Below the pieces are notes generated by a model. It did not search any database. It was not told where the DNA came from and saw nothing but the letters and a program-made list of their open reading frames with translations. Positions 1-5,837 of a stretch of 15,314 bases of DNA are shown here, piece after piece (position 1 is the stretch's first letter; each line of letters begins with the position of its first letter). The DNA is taken from the NCBI GenBank assembly GCA_005788935.1, contig SYAK01000188.1, positions 1 through 15,314 on the forward strand. Reading direction: 5' to 3'. This stretch comes from Pseudomonadota bacterium (GTDB lineage: Bacteria > Myxococcota > UBA9042 > PHBI01). A program made the translations under genes and the position numbers.

Positions 1-596
1 ATGTCCGTCGACGAGGTCGCGCCAAGCCGGATCGACGTGACCTCGAGCGGCTCCTGCCCGGCGTTGAGCAGCGCGAGCGTACGCTCGGCCTGAACCCCGC
101 CCTCCACCGCGCCGAAGTCCACGATCCCGGGGGCCGCGCGGATGTTGGCGCCCTGGGCGAGGGTGGCGACCGGGATCTGGCCCTCGACCGCCCCACCCGC
201 GCCGTCGGGCACGTTGGTGTCAAAACGCACGACGCCCTGATCCGGGACGGCGTCCGCGGGGGCGTAGGTGATCGTGAAGCTCGCCTGCTCGCCAGGCGCC
301 AGATCGGTCGCGGACAGCGCGTCGACCGCCAGATCGACGCTCGTCGTGTCGAGCCGGAAGTTCCGCAGGCGCAGCGTCCCCTCGAGGCCGCCGTTGCGGA
401 TCACGACCTCGCGCGTCGCAGTCTCGCCGACGTTGACGGCCGAGAACACGACCTGCGACGGCTCGATCTCGAGGACGAGGTCATCGCCGACCGAGAAGCC
501 ACCCGCGCCACCGTCCTCATCGGAGCAACCCGCGGAGGCGCCCCCGAAGATGCCCACGCAGGCCGCAAGCGCCGCCCGCCAGATCCCCGCTTTCAT
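1..596 (-). CDS. Choice-of-anchor-D domain lipoprotein, partial (C-terminus beyond window)
   Basis: About 198 residues are visible; the gene runs off the left edge on the minus strand. The N-terminus (MKAGIWRAAL...) is a lipoprotein signal with two candidate lipid cysteines. Cys13 sits in a textbook lipobox (LAAC) but leaves too short a hydrophobic core. Cys24 (ASAGC) is followed by an acidic/Gly tether (SDEDGG) like that of the neighbouring lipoprotein, so I favour Cys24. Two beta-rich repeats follow, beginning near residues 42 and 150, each with the choice-of-anchor-D/ASH pattern (V-x-F at the start, then NVGE or VEGG and a basic/aliphatic strand ending in an N-x-G turn). Such domains usually mediate adhesion or scaffolding outside the cell. 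The start at 596 has a GGAGAG ribosome site 4 nt upstream. An in-frame ATG at 617, also with AGGAG, would add seven residues before the signal peptide and is less likely. The specific role is unknown. Confidence 0.8.
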   Translation of the reverse strand, partial: MKAGIWRAALAACVGIFGGASAGCSDEDGGAGGFSVGDDLVLEIEPSQVVFSAVNVGETATREVVIRNGGLEGTLRLRNFRLDTTSVDLAVDALSATDLAPGEQASFTITYAPADAVPDQGVVRFDTNVPDGAGGAVEGQIPVATLAQGANIRAAPGIVDFGAVEGGVQAERTLALLNAGQEPLEVTSIRLGATSSTD

Positions 597-647
597 CGTG
601 CTCTCCAGCGACGCCATGGCACCTGTCTCCTCGTCTGTCTTGACGGC

Positions 648-673
648 AAAGGGCGCCCGGCTCCCGGGCGCCC
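648..673 (-). terminator. Rho-independent-like terminator after the 709-2904 gene
   Basis: Positions 651-660 and 664-673 form a perfect 10-bp GC-only inverted repeat (GGGCGCCCGG) with a 3-nt loop. Read on the minus strand it lies 36 nt past the stop codon of the 709-2904 lipoprotein and is followed by only three Ts (648-650). The stem is very strong but the T-tract is short, so termination may be partial and some transcription could continue into the lipoprotein at 1-596. Confidence 0.7.
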
Positions 674-708
674 TCGCGAGGCTCGAATCCGGTCTCGAAC
701 GCACGCCC

Positions 709-2904
709 TCAGGGCGTCGGGAAGGCCGGGTGATTGTACTGCGGGGTGATCTTGAAGCCGCAGGTCCGGCCCGAGGCGCAGTCGGTGTCCGCATCGCAGG
801 CCGTGTTGGTCCCTGCGCACACCTTCGTCGGCTGCGGGGCCTGCCCGTCGGGCGGCCAGCACACGTCACTCACCCACCACAGGTCGCGCTGCGTCAGCTC
901 AACCCCGGACACGTCGAAGACTGGCGAACCGTAGATGTACATCAGCACGGCCGCCTTGGCGGTCCCGAAGTTCCCGCCATCCTTCCAGTACTGCACGCCG
1001 ACGCCGTAGCACACGCCCTCCTCGGGGAGGTTGAGCGTCACGATCTCGGGGCCCGCGCCGTCCGTGTCGTCGCGATCGAGGCGCGGGTTGTCGTCGACCG
1101 AGGCCAGCTGGTTGCCCCAGTTCGGGCGCGCGTTGTACCAGAAGCAGTCGAAGACGTCGTCGAACCAGCCGTCAGGCTCCTGGTCGCCATCGCCGTCGAA
1201 CCCACCCCCGACCGCAAACGGGTGCTTCACGTGGAGGTCAAGGTCCGTCCCGTTGGCCGATCCCTCGTCCGCCTGGTTCGCGTCATTCGGCGTGTCCCAC
1301 AGCAGCTCGACGTGGAGCGCCCGATCCGGGTTGACGATCACCTCGAGCCGCGCGGGCGCGCACGACGGCTCGCCCGCCGCGTCCGTCACCACCAGCTCGA
1401 ACAGGTAGCGCCCGACGGTGTTGACCTCGAACTTCACGTCCGGGCTCGTGTCGGTCGGCTTGAAGACGCTCGCCGACCCTGGCGGCTGCGACACCCGCCA
1501 CTTCCAGGTCGCGATCGCCCCAGTCGTCGCATAGCTCTGCGACCCGATGAGGTTCAGCTCGGTCTGCGGAATGACCTCTTCGCCCTCGCGCGACACGATG
1601 ACGGCCGTCGGGCATTCGCGCTCGACGCCGAAGCCGCTGACATCCACGTCGTACTCGGCCGCGAAGGCGTTGGATTTGATACGGATCCGAGCCGTGTCGC
1701 GGACTGGCATCTGGCCTTCGTCGAGTGGGCTGATGTCCTCGGGGAAGTACTCCACGACGAAGCGCCTGGTCTGGTTCGGTGCGATGATGACGGGCGCCGC
1801 GGGCGCCCCGAAGCCGCCGAGCCCCTGCCCTTCGCCGCGCCCCGTCATCTCGCCCACATCCACGTTGAACTCGGGGCCGCTCGCCTCCGCCACGAGCTTC
1901 AGCTCGCTGATCTCCAGGGCCCGGTCGCCGCACGAGCTCACGTCCACGGTCACGCGCGCAGTGCGTCCGACGAGCTTGCCGCCGAAGTCCACCTTGCGCG
2001 GGTTGACCGCGATGCACGGCCCGCCGACGTTCGCGCGCAGCTCGACCTGGCTCCCGGCGGGTGCCGACGGGTCGTTCGAGAACAGGACGAGCCGCCCCTC
2101 GGCCGGCTCCGACGACTCGGCCGTAAAACGAAGGCCGATCGGGAAGGACGATCCGGGCGGCACCGACAGCGGCGTCTCGAGCGTGATCCCCTCGCCAGCC
2201 GACTCGGGCGAGACCTCCCAGGTCTCGGCGCCGATGTTCATGCCGTAGTTCGGGTGCCCCGACAGCAGGAAGCCCGAGATGACGAGCGGCTCGCTGCCCT
2301 GGTTCAGGACCGACAGCGTCTTCTGCTCGGTCGTCCCGGCTGGCACAACCTCGAAGTCGACCCGGGAGGGCATCAGCTGGATCCGCGGCGAACCATCCGC
2401 CACCACGATGCTGTACCGGATCTCCGGCTGCTCGAGATTCGGCGGCGAGACGCTGTTCGACTTGATGATGATCTGCCCGCTCGGCACGACCCCCGCCGTG
2501 GGCCGGTTGAAGCGCAGCTCCGCTCGCAGGCTAAGCTCTCCCGTCGGCGAATTCTGCGGGGCGATGACAAACGGACCCGAACTGAGCGCGCCGCCGCCCG
2601 CTGTCGCGTCCGCGAGGCTGAAAGCCCCGGGCGGGGTCGACTCGACCGTGATCGCGCTGATCCGCAGATCCTTCGTCCCGGTGTTGATGATCCGCAACGA
2701 CGCCACGCTGGCCGTTTCGCCCTCGTCTTGCCCGCCAGGGCTCACCCCGACGACACCGCCGGGCGGCACCGCGCTGCTGTTCGCCGAGAGCTCGAGGGTC
2801 GCGAGGCCCCCGCTCGTGAACGGCCCGTCCCCGCCCTCATCCCCGCAGGCCGCCAGCGCGACCAGCGCGACGCCCGCCCAGCTCCAGCTCCGATGCCTCG
2901 ACAT
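709..2904 (-). CDS. Multidomain lipoprotein: choice-of-anchor-D repeats, PKD-like domain, YfaP/DUF2135-like C-terminus
   Basis: 731 aa. Start chosen at 2904: it has GGGAGG 5 nt upstream and gives a clean lipoprotein signal ending LVALAAC (lipid Cys20) followed by GDEGGDG. The open frame extends further upstream to 3060, but that extension is Arg-rich and covers the -10 box of the likely promoter. After the tether come three choice-of-anchor-D/ASH-like domains (about 35-165, 170-290 and 295-425; two begin with a V-D-F signature). A PKD-like domain (about 430-520, with WKWRV and YLFELVVTDAAG) follows, then a region starting near 527 (ELLWDTPND, TDLDLHVKHP, later a Cys-W-N-x-x-x-x-x-W-G stretch) that resembles YfaP/DUF2135 proteins. 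An acidic loop DGDGDQEPDGWFDD near residue 570 could bind calcium. The C-terminal 30 residues carry four regularly spaced cysteines (CAGTNTACDADTDCASGRTC). Expected at the outer membrane or cell surface as an adhesive or scaffolding lipoprotein; the exact function is unknown. It is transcribed divergently from the vWA/Glt-like series. Confidence 0.88.
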   Translation of the reverse strand: MSRHRSWSWAGVALVALAACGDEGGDGPFTSGGLATLELSANSSAVPPGGVVGVSPGGQDEGETASVASLRIINTGTKDLRISAITVESTPPGAFSLADATAGGGALSSGPFVIAPQNSPTGELSLRAELRFNRPTAGVVPSGQIIIKSNSVSPPNLEQPEIRYSIVVADGSPRIQLMPSRVDFEVVPAGTTEQKTLSVLNQGSEPLVISGFLLSGHPNYGMNIGAETWEVSPESAGEGITLETPLSVPPGSSFPIGLRFTAESSEPAEGRLVLFSNDPSAPAGSQVELRANVGGPCIAVNPRKVDFGGKLVGRTARVTVDVSSCGDRALEISELKLVAEASGPEFNVDVGEMTGRGEGQGLGGFGAPAAPVIIAPNQTRRFVVEYFPEDISPLDEGQMPVRDTARIRIKSNAFAAEYDVDVSGFGVERECPTAVIVSREGEEVIPQTELNLIGSQSYATTGAIATWKWRVSQPPGSASVFKPTDTSPDVKFEVNTVGRYLFELVVTDAAGEPSCAPARLEVIVNPDRALHVELLWDTPNDANQADEGSANGTDLDLHVKHPFAVGGGFDGDGDQEPDGWFDDVFDCFWYNARPNWGNQLASVDDNPRLDRDDTDGAGPEIVTLNLPEEGVCYGVGVQYWKDGGNFGTAKAAVLMYIYGSPVFDVSGVELTQRDLWWVSDVCWPPDGQAPQPTKVCAGTNTACDADTDCASGRTCGFKITPQYNHPAFPTP

Positions 2905-3038
2905 CCCTGCCTCCCGGCGCCGCCGCACCACGCGCGGTCCGCGCATCCTCTCCGTCCGTTCACGCCCACTGCCTTCCAGCCACGATCCGCCCCGGTCGCG
3001 CACGACGACCGACCGCGATCGCCGCCGGAAAGAGGTGA

Positions 3039-3067
3039 TGCATACCCGGCACGCCCGCACGGGTCAA
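3039..3067 (-). promoter_or_regulatory. Putative sigma70-type promoter for the 709-2904 lipoprotein
   Basis: On the minus strand TTGACC (3062-3067) is followed after exactly 17 bp by TATGCA (3039-3044). The -35 matches 5 of 6 consensus bases and the -10 has the TAT half. Transcription would start near 3032, leaving a leader of about 128 nt before the ATG at 2904. Assigned by eye. Confidence 0.45.
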
Positions 3068-3148
3068 GGCCCAGCGCCCCGGAAAACGGGCCGGGAGGTT
3101 CCGGAAACGTTCGGTCGGACACATCGATGCACGCCCCCGCGGACCGGC

Positions 3149-3177
3149 TTGACATTCGGGAGCGACACTCGAAAGAT
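3149..3177 (+). promoter_or_regulatory. Putative sigma70-type promoter for the vWA/Glt-like gene series
   Basis: A perfect TTGACA (3149-3154), 17 bp, then AAAGAT (3172-3177), which keeps the important A at position 2 and T at position 6 of the -10 box. Transcription would begin near 3184 with a leader of about 115 nt before the start codon at 3300. It is the best promoter-like sequence I found ahead of the six-gene series. Confidence 0.5.
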
Positions 3178-3299
3178 AGGGCGCCCTGGCGCGGGCCATG
3201 GTCGCCCCGCGCAGCCGAGCTGGACTCGACATCGGACCCCGCCACGCGTGCGCCGGGTTCAGACCAGCCCGCTCCTCGACCTTCGGAGACGGCTCCCTC

Positions 3300-4967
3300 A
3301 TGACTTCCCTGTATCGCCTGCTGCTCCGCCTCGGCCTCCCGACGGCCCTCGGCGCGTCCTTCGCCGCGACCGGCTGCGACTCGAGCGCCCGTATCTACCA
3401 ACAGCGCGTCACCTTCCAGTACGCCGAAGTCGTCTCCGCCTACCCCGCCGCCCAGCGCTCGGACGGCACCTGGGGTCGCGTGTGCGACGCGACGCCGCCG
3501 CAGGGCTTCATCACGAACGTGGCCCTCGTCTCGTCGCAGCGCAAGCCGAAGCCGGGCGAGACCCGCGCCAAGGATCGCGATCAGGGCATCCGGCCGGGCG
3601 ACGTCGTCGAGACGCGCGTCGTCGAGGGCGGGCTCCCCGACGACATCAACCTGACCAACCTGGCGAACGTCGGCCTGACCTTCGACTGCCTTCAGGACGT
3701 CTCCTCGAACCCGCAGGGGACGTGCAGCCAGCCGACCGCCCCGCTCGCCGAGGTCCGCTACAACGCCAACACGGCGGCGCGCGATGTCGCCCACAACGTC
3801 CTTCTGCTAATCGATCAGAGCGGCTCGATGGCGGGGCTCGTCAACGATGGCTCCTTTAAGGAGGACAAGCCCGATCGCGTCCAGTTCCCCGGCAACTTCG
3901 GTGAGGTCTCCTCCGACCGCAACGACGAGCGCCTCGCCGTCGCACGCAAGCTCCTCGAGGACCTGAACCCCGAGGACCAGTTCGGGGCGCTCGCGTTTGG
4001 CGAGGGTGACGGCATGTCGGCGACCATCAAGGTCCCGTGCAACGACACCCAGCCGAGCCTCGACAAGTGCTTCGGCATCAACCGCAGCCTCTGGAGCGCC
4101 GGCAACGCGATCCCGGCCCTCGGCAGCACCGAGGGCGGACGCTCGAACCTCTGGCAGGCCGTCGGGACCGCCTATGACTTCCTGAAGAACCGCCGCGACC
4201 AGACGCGCTCGAACCACATCATCGTGCTGACGGACGGGCCCGACACCTGCGCGCCTGGCGAGAACCTCGGCAGCTGCCAGACCGCCTGCAGCTCGGTCGG
4301 CTACACCGACTTCCGCGAGCGCTTCGAGACGGACCTCGGCGACCCGAACCGCGTCCCGATCCGCATTCACTTCATTCAGTTCGAGTCCCTCGGCTACACC
4401 GGCCGCGACGCCCGCCAGGTCGAGCTGTCCTGCCTCTCCGGTGGCCACTATCAGTACATCAACTCGAACGGCCTCCCGCGCGACCAGCAGAACCAGCTGA
4501 ACCTCGCCCTTCAGACGGCGATGAACAACCTCCGGTTCTCGCTTCAGGGCCACTGGCAGCTGACGAGCGATGTCCCCGGCCTCGCGAGCGGCGCGGCCTC
4601 GGGCGTCAAGCCCGGCTCCCTGACCGCGCTCGGCGGCACCTTCACCATCAAGGCTGGCTCGAACCTCCAGCGCATCGACATCCAGACGACCTTCGGGGTC
4701 GGCCGCGGCGGCGCCACCGGCATCCCGGCCTCGTGGGATCATCGTCCGGTCATCCGACGCGCCTGCTCGGCCGCGACCGACTGCGGCGCCTCGGGCGACG
4801 GCAGCAGCTGCAGCGTCGTCTGCTCGGAAGAGACGCTGACCTGCCCGGGCGGCGCGAGCGGTGTGACAGCCCCGAACCTCTTCGCCTGCGACGTCGACGG
4901 CGGCGGGGCGGGCTTCTGCTGCGAAGGCGCCTGCGGAACCAGCACCTGCGGCGCCTGCACCCCCTGA
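3300..4967 (+). CDS. von Willebrand factor A domain lipoprotein with Cys-rich tail (CglB-like candidate)
   Basis: 555 aa. Start at 3300 gives a lipoprotein signal (MTSLYRLLLR... FAATGC, lipid Cys26). An in-frame ATG at 3198 would put 34 non-signal residues in front and is rejected; the ribosome site here is weak (GGAG about 11 nt upstream). The vWA domain spans about residues 165-430. It has the MIDAS motif DQSGS at 172-176, a GGRSNL segment whose Ser282 may stand in for the usual MIDAS Thr, and the closing TDG at 311-313. It should therefore bind a divalent cation and act as an adhesin-type ligand binder. A long insertion after the MIDAS Ser residues is rich in charged residues. Cysteines are frequent throughout, and the last 70 residues hold eleven, suggesting a disulfide-bonded extracellular domain. 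Known relative by architecture: CglB, the vWA outer-membrane lipoprotein adhesin of Myxococcus gliding motility (shorter, roughly 400 aa). The neighbouring Glt-like genes support this, but a generic myxobacterial vWA lipoprotein remains possible. Asp at +2 after the lipid Cys is notable. Confidence 0.88.
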   Translation: MTSLYRLLLRLGLPTALGASFAATGCDSSARIYQQRVTFQYAEVVSAYPAAQRSDGTWGRVCDATPPQGFITNVALVSSQRKPKPGETRAKDRDQGIRPGDVVETRVVEGGLPDDINLTNLANVGLTFDCLQDVSSNPQGTCSQPTAPLAEVRYNANTAARDVAHNVLLLIDQSGSMAGLVNDGSFKEDKPDRVQFPGNFGEVSSDRNDERLAVARKLLEDLNPEDQFGALAFGEGDGMSATIKVPCNDTQPSLDKCFGINRSLWSAGNAIPALGSTEGGRSNLWQAVGTAYDFLKNRRDQTRSNHIIVLTDGPDTCAPGENLGSCQTACSSVGYTDFRERFETDLGDPNRVPIRIHFIQFESLGYTGRDARQVELSCLSGGHYQYINSNGLPRDQQNQLNLALQTAMNNLRFSLQGHWQLTSDVPGLASGAASGVKPGSLTALGGTFTIKAGSNLQRIDIQTTFGVGRGGATGIPASWDHRPVIRRACSAATDCGASGDGSSCSVVCSEETLTCPGGASGVTAPNLFACDVDGGGAGFCCEGACGTSTCGACTP

Positions 4968-4970
4968 GGC

Positions 4971-5050
4971 CTGCCTCGCCCAGGGTGCCCCCACCCGACC
5001 ACCCGAACCCGCGCTCCCCGAGTCACCCAACCAACCGCATCGCCCGCCCG
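4971..5050 (+). promoter_or_regulatory. C-rich, G-poor intercistronic stretch (possible Rho-utilisation site)
   Basis: The gap between the vWA gene and the beta-barrel gene has about 45 C against about 16 G in 80 nt. It is rich in CCC/ACC runs and I see no strong hairpin in it. This C-over-G skew is typical of rut sites where Rho loads. If active it would reduce expression of the downstream genes relative to the vWA gene. Composition alone is weak evidence. Confidence 0.2.
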
Positions 5051-5092
5051 CGGGGCCCTGCACAACGTCACCCAGACAGGGACGGACCGTCC

Positions 5093-5812
5093 ATGAACAA
5101 GCGAATCCACGTCTCGTGCGCCTTCACCGCTGCCCTCCTCTCCGTCGCGGCCTCTGCGCCAGCTCACGCCGATGAGTCGGAGCAGGAGACCCAGGTCCTC
5201 GACGAGCGCCTCAAGAAGTACTGGGGCACCGAGATGCGCAACGTCCAGGTCCTCCAGAAGCGGACCTACCGCAAGGAGACGCGCTGGGAGTTCGAGCTGA
5301 TGTCCGGCATCATCCCGAACGACGAGTTCACGGCCTACATCCCGCTCGGTGGGCGCCTCGACTACTTCTTCGCCGAGGACTTCGGCGCCGAGCTCTGGGG
5401 CAGCTACCTGCTCCGCGTCCCCTCGGATCTGAAGGACTTCCTCGAGCAGAACTTCAACCAGAGCCTGCTCGTCGAGCTGCCGCAGCAGCTTCAGTGGCTC
5501 GGCGGCGCGAACTTCCTGTGGAGCCCGATCCACGGCAAGATCGGCTTCCTGACGAGCAAGCTGACGCACTTCGACGCCCACCTCGCGTTCGGTGTGGGCG
5601 CGGTCGGCACGACCGTCACGAAGCTCCAGCGCAACGAGTCGAAGGTCGACGTCGCCGGCAACGTCGGGCTTGGTCTCCGCTTCTTCCTGTCCGAGTCGAC
5701 CGCCCTGCGCTTCGACTACCGCCAGTTCTTCTACGCCGCGGACGGCGGGGGCCTCTCACACCCCGCCGAACTGACGCTCGGCGTGTCGTTCTTCACGTCG
5801 GCCCCCGAATGA
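5093..5812 (+). CDS. Outer-membrane beta-barrel protein, GltA/GltB-like
   Basis: 239 aa. Start at 5093 gives a Sec signal peptide (MNKRIHV... SAPAHA, cleavage after about residue 26); the open frame extends upstream inside the vWA gene and is not real there. The ribosome site is weak (GGGACGGA). After a short acidic linker the mature protein has a conserved entry segment (VQVLQKRTYRKETRWEFEL, then PNDEFTAY), and then alternating aromatic/polar strands (GGRLDYFF, FGAELWGSYLL, HLAFGVGAVG, NVGLGLRFFL, ALRFDYRQFF, ELTLGVSFF), as in a small 8-strand-type barrel. The pattern resembles the outer membrane beta-barrel domain family common in myxobacteria, which includes the GltA and GltB proteins of the gliding apparatus. 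It lies 26 nt upstream of the GltC-like gene; in M. xanthus GltA/GltB also neighbour GltC, which supports the call. Whether it matches GltA or GltB cannot be decided by eye. Confidence 0.85.
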   Translation: MNKRIHVSCAFTAALLSVAASAPAHADESEQETQVLDERLKKYWGTEMRNVQVLQKRTYRKETRWEFELMSGIIPNDEFTAYIPLGGRLDYFFAEDFGAELWGSYLLRVPSDLKDFLEQNFNQSLLVELPQQLQWLGGANFLWSPIHGKIGFLTSKLTHFDAHLAFGVGAVGTTVTKLQRNESKVDVAGNVGLGLRFFLSESTALRFDYRQFFYAADGGGLSHPAELTLGVSFFTSAPE

Positions 5813-5837
5813 GCCGGACTGCAAGCGGAGGACAACC

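Larger units (their letters stand above)
2905..3299. other. Divergent intergenic region between the lipoprotein and vWA genes
   Basis: 395 bp without a supportable gene. Long frames cross it, but they are Arg/Pro-rich and have no ribosome site or domain. It contains one sigma70-like promoter in each direction (minus 3039-3067, plus 3149-3177), about 80 bp apart between their -35 boxes. A shared regulator bound between them could control both transcription units. Leaders of roughly 115-130 nt precede both start codons. I saw no strong riboswitch-like structure. Confidence 0.6.

Noticed and set aside
680..690. GGCTCGAATCC resembling a tRNA T-loop
   Set aside because: No acceptor, D or anticodon arms can be built around it, and it lies between a terminator and a stop codon.
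3198..3299. Upstream in-frame start that would lengthen the vWA lipoprotein by 34 residues
   Set aside because: It would bury the lipoprotein signal peptide behind a Pro/Arg/Ser-rich segment.
268..3303. 1011-codon open frame on the plus strand across both minus-strand lipoproteins
   Set aside because: The product is Arg/Pro/His-rich without domains. The minus strand encodes recognisable lipoprotein signals and choice-of-anchor-D domains, and the frame runs through a divergent promoter region.
2742..3794. 350-codon minus-strand frame spanning the divergent intergenic region
   Set aside because: It crosses both promoters and the 5' ends of two better-supported genes, and has no domain.
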